Of a DNA stretch of 15,587 nucleotides, positions 6,312 to 14,052 are shown in pieces (the first letter of the stretch is position 1; the number at the start of each line of letters is the position of its first letter). The translations under genes and the position numbers were made by a program. Source of the DNA: an uncultured Bacteroidales bacterium. Lineage in GTDB: Bacteria > Bacteroidota > Bacteroidia > Bacteroidales > Paludibacteraceae. The stretch covers positions 1-15,587 of the forward strand of contig CAIYTJ010000333.1 of assembly GCA_903929065.1 (NCBI GenBank), read 5' to 3'. A model generated the notes under the pieces. That model ran no database searches, was not told the origin of the DNA, and was given only the letters and a program-made list of their open reading frames with translations.

Positions 6312-7889
6312 ATGAGAAAGCTAATATCTTTATTTTTACAATTCATCATTATTTCATCGGCCTTTTCCGCAACCCGCTTTTACAGAGCTTCTTATCGCGA
6401 TGATCCGTCTACAACCATTGTTATCGGTTGGTGCGATAATGGAACATCGACCAATGCTAAAGTTTATTATGGTGAAGTTGATAATGGTACAAATTATGCA
6501 TTATATCCAAGTAACCATGCTGTTGACCGCACTCAATCCGTTTACAGCCTGAATAATTATTTTGCACGGCTTACCGGATTGAAACCTAATACTATTTATT
6601 ACTTTGTGGTGCATGATGACTCCGGAACCAGTGCACGAATGTATTTCAAAACAATTCCAGGTGACCCAAATACCGGAATTACCTTTATATCAGGCGGCGA
6701 CAGCCGAACGGGAACTTCATCCGAATCCGGTTATTTATTGTGTCGACCTAATCGTATGACTTGTGATTCGCTAGTAGCAAAAATTCGCCCTGATTTTGTA
6801 ACGTTTAACGGTGATTTTGTTTACAGTGGAAGCACAACTTATTGGACAGATTGGTTTACCGACTGGCAATTTACATTAGGTAATGATGAGCATGTTGTAC
6901 CCATAATTCCTGTGATGGGAAATCATGAAGCAGCTACAGATGTCTATAATTTGTTTGATGTTCCAATTTCAAATGATTATTTTAGTTTGGGAATGGGTGG
7001 TAATTTGTTGCGTATTTATTCGTTGAATGATGAAATAGGGACCACTTGTGACGCTACAGAACTTTCTTGGCTCACAAATGATTTAAAACTTCATACCGCT
7101 ACAACAGATGAACCATATTGGAAATTTGCACAATACCATGCTCCGTTTGTTCCACATGCAAAATATTCTGCTAATACTACCATTAGCGGTTGTTGGGCAC
7201 CATTATTCCAACAATATAATGTAAAATTAGCCTGTGAAGCACATGCTCATGTTTTAAAAGTTACCTGGCCGATTGTTCCCTCAACTGCAACCGGAAACGA
7301 TCATGGTTTTATCAGAAATGACCAGTCTGGAACTGTTTATATTGGAGAAGGAAGTTGGGGTGCACCTCAACGTCCGTTATATACTTATTATAATGCAAAT
7401 CAGGCATACAACTGGACACGGAATCAGATTCAATCGTCCGGTTTTCAGGTAATCAATGTAACCAAACAAAAGATTGATGTTCGAACTGTATTGGCAACTG
7501 GTGCAAAATATGTTGGACAAGTGCAGGTGAACGATCCGGAAGGTACTTTACCCTCAAATCTGACTGTTTGGAATCCGTCAAATGGTAGTGTGACAACATT
7601 GAATTATAATGGAACACTTTCAGCTTTCACGAATGTAAAAGATGATATAACCAATTTAAAAGTCTTTCCTGTACCGTCAAATGATTTGGTTACAGTTTCA
7701 TTTAATGAAATAAATTCAAATGGATATATCAAGATTTATGATAGTCTGGGTGCTGAAATCAAAACTGTTACCGTAAACGGTGGTTCCAGTTCTAAACAAA
7801 TAAATGTTTCTGATCTTACACCCGGAACTTATTCAGTATTTGTTATTTCGAATTCAAAAACTCAAAGCTGCAAAATTATTCATATTTAA
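6312..7889 (+). CDS. Secreted purple-acid-phosphatase-like metallophosphoesterase with T9SS sorting domain
   Basis: The 525-residue exported protein probably hydrolyses phosphoesters at or outside the outer membrane. Residues 1-20 form a signal peptide ending FSA. Residues about 22-115 resemble the fibronectin-like N-terminal domain of purple acid phosphatases. The catalytic domain (about 120-400) shows the metal ligands in order: D130 (GGDSR), D168 and Y171 (NGDFVYSG), N204-H205 (MGNHE), H276 (QYHAPF) and H311/H313 (EAHAHV, where GHxH is more usual). The D-x-x-Y pairing after the second Asp is the purple-acid-phosphatase signature. Residues 449-525 (LKVFPVPSND to the C-terminus) form a type A sorting domain of the type IX secretion system. 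The gene appears monocistronic; the real substrate is unknown. Confidence 0.85.
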   Translation: MRKLISLFLQFIIISSAFSATRFYRASYRDDPSTTIVIGWCDNGTSTNAKVYYGEVDNGTNYALYPSNHAVDRTQSVYSLNNYFARLTGLKPNTIYYFVVHDDSGTSARMYFKTIPGDPNTGITFISGGDSRTGTSSESGYLLCRPNRMTCDSLVAKIRPDFVTFNGDFVYSGSTTYWTDWFTDWQFTLGNDEHVVPIIPVMGNHEAATDVYNLFDVPISNDYFSLGMGGNLLRIYSLNDEIGTTCDATELSWLTNDLKLHTATTDEPYWKFAQYHAPFVPHAKYSANTTISGCWAPLFQQYNVKLACEAHAHVLKVTWPIVPSTATGNDHGFIRNDQSGTVYIGEGSWGAPQRPLYTYYNANQAYNWTRNQIQSSGFQVINVTKQKIDVRTVLATGAKYVGQVQVNDPEGTLPSNLTVWNPSNGSVTTLNYNGTLSAFTNVKDDITNLKVFPVPSNDLVTVSFNEINSNGYIKIYDSLGAEIKTVTVNGGSSSKQINVSDLTPGTYSVFVISNSKTQSCKIIHI

Positions 7890-7896
7890 AATTTAT

Positions 7897-7928
7897 TTTA
7901 ATAACACAGCCTTTTTTGTTTATCTTTG
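7897..7928 (+). promoter_or_regulatory. Candidate promoter of the metal efflux operon
   Basis: TATCTTTG at 7921-7928 matches the -7 consensus TAnnTTTG exactly. TTTA at 7897-7900, 20 bases upstream, is one base from the -33 element. Transcription would start near 7933, so the leader before the ATG at 7944 would be only about 10 bases. A perfect 10-base palindrome, ATTGATCAAT (7934-7943), lies exactly between the predicted start site and the start codon and could be an operator. Confidence 0.65.
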
Positions 7929-7943
7929 CACCAATTGATCAAT

Positions 7944-8255
7944 ATGAAGTTTTTGGCAACTATATTATCCGTTTATATTCTGTTTCTTGTCGCATTTCCA
8001 TGTGCCGACAAACCAGATGTCAATGTGTTAGAAAAAACTGAGTTTACTCAATCCACTACCAGTTCATCGCTGCCAGATTTAGATCAGTGTTCGCCTTTTT
8101 GCGTGTGTAGTTGTTGTGTATCAAGTATCATTCATCAGGTATTTGTTTTATCATTCCACAATCTCACTGTTACTCACTATCGTTTTCCGGAGTTAATCCA
8201 GTCTTTCCATTTTGCCCGTTTTGCCTCCATTTGGCAACCTCCCCAATTGAATTAA
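7944..8255 (+). CDS. Small exported Cys-rich protein (DUF6660-like), efflux-operon leader gene
   Basis: The 103-residue protein opens with MKFLATILSVYILFLVAFPC, a hydrophobic export signal. A Ser/Thr-rich stretch follows, then a dense cysteine cluster DQCSPFCVCSCC (C49, C53, C55, C57, C58) with H64 nearby, and a conserved-looking end FASIWQPPQLN. From memory this is the DUF6660 family, small Bacteroidota proteins encoded just upstream of CzcA-type pumps. The CxxxCxCxCC cluster suggests metal binding in the periplasm, perhaps as a metallochaperone or sensor; that role is inference. The frame extends back to a TTG at 7926, but this lies inside the -7 element, so ATG 7944 is used. It is followed by the pump gene after 78 bases. 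Confidence 0.72.
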   Translation: MKFLATILSVYILFLVAFPCADKPDVNVLEKTEFTQSTTSSSLPDLDQCSPFCVCSCCVSSIIHQVFVLSFHNLTVTHYRFPELIQSFHFARFASIWQPPQLN

Positions 8256-8317
8256 TACATCCATTTCGTTTATTAATACTTGTTGCAAAAGCATCAGGTT
8301 GAACTTTGTGTATTAAT
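8251..8317. repeat. Three copies of ATTAATAC upstream of czcA
   Basis: ATTAATAC occurs at 8251-8258 and 8272-8279, and inverted (GTATTAAT) at 8310-8317, within the 78-base gap before the pump gene. The inverted copy can pair with either direct copy to form an 8-base stem. The motif is AT-rich, so chance is possible. A weak -7-like GAACTTTG lies at 8301-8308. Confidence 0.4.
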
Positions 8318-8333
8318 TTAATTCATAAATTGT

Positions 8334-11300
8334 ATGATTGAACGTATCATTCATTTTTCAATAAAAAATAAATTTATTGTCGGGTTATTTATTGTGGCTT
8401 TGATTGGCTGGGGAACGTACTCGCTGACTCGTTTGCCTGTGGACGCCATTCCCGACATTACCAATAATCAGGTGCAAATCATTGCTTTGGCACCATCGCT
8501 GGCTGTTCAGGAAGTGGAAAGTTTTATAACTGCACCCATTGAAGTTTCTGTGGCCAATATTCCCGATATTATTGAGCTTCGTTCCATTTCCCGCTTGGGA
8601 TTATCTGTTATTACTGTTGTTTTTAAAGATAATGTTGATTTATACTGGGCGCGACAACAATTGAACGAGCGGTTAAAAGAAGCCGAAGAAGCCATTCCTC
8701 CCGGTTTAGCAAAGATTGAACTGGCGCCAATTTCTTCCGGTTTGGGAGAAATATTCCAATATCGGCTTGCAGTTGAAAAGGGCTACGAAAATAAGTATAA
8801 CCCGATGGAATTAAGAAGTATTCAGGATTGGGTGGTTCGCCGTGAGATGCTTGGAACCATTGGTGTGGCTGACATTAATAGCTACGGCGGTTTTGTAAAA
8901 CAATATGAAATAGCCGTGAATCCGGAGCGGTTGCGCGGTATGAACCTGACATTGAACGATATTTTCGTTGCGTTGGAAAAGAATAATGAGAATACCGGAA
9001 GTGCGTATATTGATAAAAAACCAAACGCTTATTTTATTCGTGGAATTGGATTGGTAAAGACGATTGAGGATATTGAAAAAATTGTTGTCAAAAGCAATTC
9101 ATCAGGAATTCCTGTTTTGGTTCGCGATATTGCCACGGTTCAATTTGGAAGTGGAACGCGTTACGGAGCTTTTGTGGTCGATACAACCGAAGCTGTGGGC
9201 GGTGTGGTGATGATGCTGAAAGGTGCTAATGCGCACGAAGTTATTCAAAATGTGGAAAGCCGCATTGCTTCTATTCAAAAATCGCTTCCCAAAGGTGTGA
9301 AAATTGAACCGTTTCTGAATCGTTCGGATTTGGTGGGACGAGCTATCGGAACTGTTTCGCAGAATTTACTGGAAGGCGCTTTAATCGTCATCTTTATCCT
9401 GATTTTATTGCTTGGAAACTTCCGGGCTGGATTAATTGTGGCTTCAGTTATTCCGCTTTCGATGCTTTTTGCACTTTCATTAATGAATCTTTTTGGTGTA
9501 TCGGGAAACCTGATGAGTTTGGGAGCAGTAGATTTTGGATTGATTGTGGATGGTGCGGTGATTATTGTGGAAAGCGTGGTTCACCGCATTTCTCAAAGCA
9601 AAACACATCATCCCGGCGTAGAAGTACTTTCGCAAAAGCAAATGGACGAAAATGTGTTTGATTCAGCCAAACGGATGATGAGTTCGGCCACTTTTGGTCA
9701 AATCATTATTTTGATAGTTTATTTGCCGATTATGGCATTGGTTGGCATTGAAGGTAAGATGTTTCGCCCAATGGCACAGGTTGTTGTGTTTGCATTAATT
9801 GGAGCAGCCATTCTTTCTCTGACTTATGTTCCAATGGTTTCGGCTTTGTTTCTGAGTAAGAAGACCGTTCATAAAACCAATTTTTCGGATAAGTTGATGA
9901 GCAAAATACAACATGGCTTTAATCCCATCATCATTTTTGCATTGAAAAGAAAAATGTTGGTTTCAGTTTCTGCCATTGTTTTGTTCATTTTTAGTTTACT
10001 GGTGTTTTCAAATCTTGGTGGGGAATTTATTCCTCAACTGGAGGAAGGCGATTTGGCTGCCGGAGTAATGACCTTGCAGGGCGGTTCGCTTACCAACACG
10101 GTGGAAATGGTTGAAAAAGCCAATAAAATATTGCTGGCTAATTTTCCGGAAATAAAGCACGCAGTCTGCAAAATAGGAGCGGGGGAAATTCCGACTGACC
10201 CGACACCCATGGAAACGGGTGATTATATTATTACACTAAAAGATAAAAGTGAATGGACTTCGGCAAAAACTCGCGAAGAACTGGTTGCAAAAATGGAAGA
10301 AGCTTTGATACCACTTGCCGGTGTGAAATTTGAATTTCAGCAGCCTATCCAAATGCGTTTCAACGAATTAATTTCAGGTTCGAAACAGGATATTGCTATT
10401 AAAATATTTGGTGATAATCTGAATACACTGGCTGAAAATGCGTCTAAAATAGAAAAAATAATTACGAATATTCAAGGAGTTGAAGATATAAATGTAGAAA
10501 AAGTTACAGGACTGGCGCAGGTTCAGGTTAATTATAATCGTGACCGGTTGGCACAATACGGATTATCCATAGAAGATGTAAACCGGGTTTTGCGTGCTGC
10601 TTTTGCAGGTAGTCAGGCAGGAGTTGTGTTTGATGAGGAAAAAAGGTTTGGATTGGTTGTACGCCTTGATAAAGACTATCGAAAAAATTTGGATGATGTA
10701 AAAAATCTTTCGGTGGCACTTCCCGGCGGCGGCCAGATTCCATTTGAAATGGTAGCTGATATTTCCATTCAGTCCGGTCCTGCACAGGTTTCAAGGGAAG
10801 ACACCAAACGACGCATTACAGTCGGTTTTAATGTTCGAAATAGGGATATTCAAAGTGTAATAAAGGAAGTGACTGATAAAATTGATAAGCAGATAAAATT
10901 GCCGACCGGTTATTATATTTCATACGGTGGTCAGTTCCAGAACCTCGAAGCTGCCCGAAACAGGCTTTCAATTGCTGTTCCGGTGGCATTATTGCTTATT
11001 TTCGTGTTGCTGTTCTTTACGTTCCATTCTGTAAAACAAACGTTGCTGATTTATTCAGCGGTGCCCATGTCTGCCATTGGAGGTATACTTGCACTTTGGA
11101 TGCGTGGAATGAATTTTTCCATTTCTGCCGGAGTTGGTTTTATTGCGTTATTTGGCGTTGCTGTATTAAATGGAATCGTTCTTATTGCCGAGTTCAACCG
11201 GCTTGAAAAAGAGGGAGAAACTGATATTGAAGAGCGGGTGAAAAAAGGATTACATACCCGTTTACGTCCCGTAATTATGACAGCAGCAGTGGCTTCACTT

Positions 11301-12725
11301 GGTTTTTTGCCTATGGCATTATCAACTTCGGCCGGTGCTGAAGTTCAAAAACCATTGGCAACGGTAATTATCGGCGGATTAATCACTGCAACTCTTTTGA
11401 CATTAATTATCCTACCGGTGTTTTATGTCATATTCTCTAAAAGAAAATTCAGCTTCAAGGGGAAAAAGAGATCAATCGGTGTTATTCCGATGATTATTTT
11501 GCTGATTCTGGGTTCGATGTTCTTCAATCCAATGAAAGCACAGTCAGTAAAGCAAATAAATCTCCATCAAGCCATTCAAATGGCACTTGACAGCAATTTG
11601 TCGGTTCGTTCTTCGGCTTATTCGGTTGATTTGCAAAAGGCGTTGAAAGGAGCATCGGTTGATATCGGCAAAACGTCTATCGATGGACAATTCGGGCAGT
11701 TCAATTCCTATTCAAATGATAACAGTTTTACGGTTTCGCAATCTTTCGCTTTTCCTACGGTTTATGCAAACCAGCACAAACTTGCTGTGTCCAAGGTAAA
11801 AAGCAGCGAATGGCAACTCAAAGGTTCTCAGCTCGAAATTGCCACACAGGTTAAACAGGTTTACTGGCAACTGGCTTATCTCTGTTCGAAGCAAAAGTTA
11901 TTAAGTTATCAGGATAGTTTGTATTCAGGCTTTATGCACTCGGCTGAATTACGTGCCAAAACCGGTGAGACAAATCAATTGGAAATGATTACTGCCCGCT
12001 CGCAAGCTATGGAAATAAAGAACCAGTTGCAGCAGTTAAGAGCAGATATTGGAATATATAGCCGAAAGTTACAAACACTTTTAAATACGAAAGTGGCGGT
12101 TTATCCTGCCGATACGGTATTGAAACGAATACCTTTTGTTCCTTTACGCGATAGTGTGAGTGTAACTCAAAATCCTATACTCGGCTTGGTGAAACAGGAA
12201 ATAGACGTTTCTCATAACGAAAAACGAGTGGAACAAAGCCGTATTTTACCTGATTTTACCATTGGATATTTTAGCCAGACTATTCAGGGAACACAAGATG
12301 TAAATGGGTTCCCACGTACGTTCGGAACGAATTACCGTTTCAATGGATTTCAGGCAGGCATTTCCATTCCGATTTGGTTTTCTCCTTATACAGCGAAAAT
12401 AAAAGCTGCAGGAATCAATGAAAATATTGCACGCACAAATGCCGAGAATTACCATAAGTCATTGGTAAGCAATTACGGCGGTTTACTGGACGAATATGAA
12501 AAAAATGCCGGAAACGTAGACTATTACGAGAAACAGGCATTGCCCGAAGCGACTTTGATTATTGAACAATCCACACAAAGCTACAAAGCCGGGGCAATGA
12601 ATTACATCGACTATGTGTTGAGTTTGGGTCGTGCGGTCAGCATTAAGCAAAACTACCTGGATGCGTTGAATAACTTCAATCAAACCGTTATTCAGATTGA
12701 AAACTTAACCGGAAAAATATTCTAA
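8334..12725 (+). CDS. czcA: CzcA-type heavy-metal RND pump fused to a TolC-like outer-membrane channel
   Basis: The 1463-residue product joins two efflux components. Residues 1 to about 1045 are a complete CusA/CzcA-family RND pump: N-terminal helix, two large periplasmic loops and twelve predicted helices. Helix 4 reads GAVDFGLIVDGAVIIVE with D400, D406 and E413, the D-D-E set of the CzcA group that exports Zn/Co/Cd/Ni-type divalent ions by proton antiport. Residues about 1050-1070 are a new hydrophobic segment ending in a signal-peptidase-like MKAQS. From about 1072 to the end is an outer-membrane-factor (TolC/CzcC) domain beginning INLHQAIQMALDSNLSV, with long coiled-coil regions. Unfused pumps have about 1040 residues. 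The fusion is known in Bacteroidota. It is followed after 24 bases by its adaptor gene. Exact substrate cannot be read from sequence. Confidence 0.92.
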   Translation: MIERIIHFSIKNKFIVGLFIVALIGWGTYSLTRLPVDAIPDITNNQVQIIALAPSLAVQEVESFITAPIEVSVANIPDIIELRSISRLGLSVITVVFKDNVDLYWARQQLNERLKEAEEAIPPGLAKIELAPISSGLGEIFQYRLAVEKGYENKYNPMELRSIQDWVVRREMLGTIGVADINSYGGFVKQYEIAVNPERLRGMNLTLNDIFVALEKNNENTGSAYIDKKPNAYFIRGIGLVKTIEDIEKIVVKSNSSGIPVLVRDIATVQFGSGTRYGAFVVDTTEAVGGVVMMLKGANAHEVIQNVESRIASIQKSLPKGVKIEPFLNRSDLVGRAIGTVSQNLLEGALIVIFILILLLGNFRAGLIVASVIPLSMLFALSLMNLFGVSGNLMSLGAVDFGLIVDGAVIIVESVVHRISQSKTHHPGVEVLSQKQMDENVFDSAKRMMSSATFGQIIILIVYLPIMALVGIEGKMFRPMAQVVVFALIGAAILSLTYVPMVSALFLSKKTVHKTNFSDKLMSKIQHGFNPIIIFALKRKMLVSVSAIVLFIFSLLVFSNLGGEFIPQLEEGDLAAGVMTLQGGSLTNTVEMVEKANKILLANFPEIKHAVCKIGAGEIPTDPTPMETGDYIITLKDKSEWTSAKTREELVAKMEEALIPLAGVKFEFQQPIQMRFNELISGSKQDIAIKIFGDNLNTLAENASKIEKIITNIQGVEDINVEKVTGLAQVQVNYNRDRLAQYGLSIEDVNRVLRAAFAGSQAGVVFDEEKRFGLVVRLDKDYRKNLDDVKNLSVALPGGGQIPFEMVADISIQSGPAQVSREDTKRRITVGFNVRNRDIQSVIKEVTDKIDKQIKLPTGYYISYGGQFQNLEAARNRLSIAVPVALLLIFVLLFFTFHSVKQTLLIYSAVPMSAIGGILALWMRGMNFSISAGVGFIALFGVAVLNGIVLIAEFNRLEKEGETDIEERVKKGLHTRLRPVIMTAAVASLGFLPMALSTSAGAEVQKPLATVIIGGLITATLLTLIILPVFYVIFSKRKFSFKGKKRSIGVIPMIILLILGSMFFNPMKAQSVKQINLHQAIQMALDSNLSVRSSAYSVDLQKALKGASVDIGKTSIDGQFGQFNSYSNDNSFTVSQSFAFPTVYANQHKLAVSKVKSSEWQLKGSQLEIATQVKQVYWQLAYLCSKQKLLSYQDSLYSGFMHSAELRAKTGETNQLEMITARSQAMEIKNQLQQLRADIGIYSRKLQTLLNTKVAVYPADTVLKRIPFVPLRDSVSVTQNPILGLVKQEIDVSHNEKRVEQSRILPDFTIGYFSQTIQGTQDVNGFPRTFGTNYRFNGFQAGISIPIWFSPYTAKIKAAGINENIARTNAENYHKSLVSNYGGLLDEYEKNAGNVDYYEKQALPEATLIIEQSTQSYKAGAMNYIDYVLSLGRAVSIKQNYLDALNNFNQTVIQIENLTGKIF

Positions 12726-12749
12726 ATCAACTAATAAAATTAAATTCAA

Positions 12750-13934
12750 ATGAAAAAACAAAATATCTTTATAGTTTCATTTTTATCAATCATTGTATTG
12801 GCTTTATCAGCCTGCAAAGGTGGAGCGAAGTCCAACGAAGAATCAAAACCGACTGAAGTTATCGCCGATAATATAGTAGAAATGCGTGCCGACCAAATCA
12901 AAGTGGCTGGAATTCAAATGGGAATGGTGGAAATGCGAACAATGAGCGGAAAACTCAAAGTAAATGGTGTGGTGGCAGTTGCTCCTCAAAATATGGCTGC
13001 TGTTTGTGCACCGTTTGGTGGTTTTATTAAAGCCACCGGATTGATGCCAGGCAAAGCAGTAACCAAAGGCCAGGTGTTGGCGGTTATTGAGAATGCTGAA
13101 TTTATCGATATGCAACAAAACTACCTCGAAGCTAAAAGCAAGCTCGAATACAGTGAAGCCGATTACAAACGTCAATCGGAATTGTATAAAAACGATGTTT
13201 CGTCGCAAAAGAATATGCAGCAAACCACCAGCGAATATAAAATTCTGAAATCGCAGGTAAGCGCACTGGAACAAAAACTGGCACTCATTGGTATTAATGC
13301 CTCAAAACTGAACGAAAAGAATATTTCCGGAACTATTAATCTGGTTTCACCGATTAGCGGTTATGTAAAAACAATGAATGTAAGTATAGGAAAATCGGTA
13401 TCGTCCACCGATGTGCTTTTCGAAATTGTAAACAACGACCGATTGTTTCTTGAACTCACTATGTTCGAAAAAGATGCAGGTATGGTGGCACAAGGACAAA
13501 AGATTCACTTTTTTATCAATAACGAGACCGAAGAACATCAGGCAGTTATTTATCAGACTGCAAAATCCATCAATGCCGACAAAAATTATAAAGTATATGC
13601 CAGCGTGGTTGGAAAATGCAAAAACGTAATTCTGGGTATGTACGTGAATTGTATTGTTGAAACATCGGGAAATAAGGTGACTGCCTTGCCAACTGAAGCC
13701 GTTGTGAACTTTGAAGACAAGGACTATATTTTCGTTTATGAAAAAGATAAAGTGGAAAGCGGCAAGAATTTTACCGAATACCTTATGATTGAAGTTCGGA
13801 AAGGCGTGGAAGATGATAAGTTTATTGAAGTGCAATTGCCAGAAGGTTTCAATACAAAAACCACCAAAGTAGTTGTGAAAGGTGCTTACAACCTGTTGTC
13901 GGCCAAGAAGAATGCCGGCGATATGGCGTGTTGA
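12750..13934 (+). CDS. czcB: RND efflux periplasmic adaptor lipoprotein (CzcB-like)
   Basis: The 394-residue membrane fusion protein would bridge the RND pump and the TolC-like channel. The N-terminus MKKQNIFIVSFLSIIVLALSAC is a lipoprotein signal with lipobox LSAC (C22). It lacks Asp at position +2, which fits an adaptor tethered by lipid in the periplasm. A barrel-sandwich half (about 75-110, containing GFIKATGLMPGKAVTKGQVL-like residues) is followed by an alpha-hairpin (about 125-185) rich in Glu/Lys/Gln. The second lipoyl half contains VSPISGYVKTMNVSIGKSV, then beta-barrel and membrane-proximal domains. It lies 24 bases after the pump gene, so they are surely one transcript. No His-rich metal-binding tail is present; the protein ends in an isolated Cys (GDMAC). 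Confidence 0.9.
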   Translation: MKKQNIFIVSFLSIIVLALSACKGGAKSNEESKPTEVIADNIVEMRADQIKVAGIQMGMVEMRTMSGKLKVNGVVAVAPQNMAAVCAPFGGFIKATGLMPGKAVTKGQVLAVIENAEFIDMQQNYLEAKSKLEYSEADYKRQSELYKNDVSSQKNMQQTTSEYKILKSQVSALEQKLALIGINASKLNEKNISGTINLVSPISGYVKTMNVSIGKSVSSTDVLFEIVNNDRLFLELTMFEKDAGMVAQGQKIHFFINNETEEHQAVIYQTAKSINADKNYKVYASVVGKCKNVILGMYVNCIVETSGNKVTALPTEAVVNFEDKDYIFVYEKDKVESGKNFTEYLMIEVRKGVEDDKFIEVQLPEGFNTKTTKVVVKGAYNLLSAKKNAGDMAC

Positions 13935-13942
13935 TTTTTTGA

Positions 13943-14006
13943 AACCGCAAAGAGCGCTAAGAATCCGCAAAGGAGGAAAATAAAAACTTAGTCCTACTTT
14001 GCGGTT
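13943..14006. repeat. CCGCAAAG repeat hairpin between czcB and the CDF-like gene
   Basis: CCGCAAAG occurs at 13945-13952 and 13965-13972, and inverted (CTTTGCGG) at 13997-14004. Arms 13943-13961 and 13987-14006 pair as AACCGCAAAG/CTTTGCGGTT plus CTAAG/CTTAG, with a small internal loop and a 25-base terminal loop. No U-run follows, so it is not a classical terminator. It resembles the GCAAAG-type intergenic repeats I associate with Bacteroidota. An AGGAGG at 13971-13976 lies in the loop without a usable start codon. Confidence 0.6.
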
Positions 14007-14052
14007 GAATCTTTACCGAACAAAACCAGGTCTCTGTTGTTTTGGACACAAT

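Noticed and set aside
7890..7920. Rho-independent terminator after the phosphatase gene
   Set aside because: There is a T-run (7912-7917) but no GC-containing stem before it. The T-run is better explained as part of the AT-rich promoter region of the next operon.
8111..8302. A 63-codon plus-strand frame overlapping the Cys-rich gene
   Set aside because: The overlapping frame from 7944 has an export signal, a Cys cluster and family resemblance. This one has none and only reads the same bases out of phase.
13347..13970. A 207-codon open frame on the minus strand over czcB
   Set aside because: The adaptor on the plus strand has lipobox, lipoyl halves and hairpin. The antisense product is His/Phe-rich low-information sequence and runs into the repeat hairpin.
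13971..13976. AGGAGG as a strong ribosome-binding site
   Set aside because: No ATG follows within a useful distance, and the next possible start (TTG at 13999) lies in the hairpin arm, 18 codons before the homology of the CDF-like protein. It appears to be part of the repeat.
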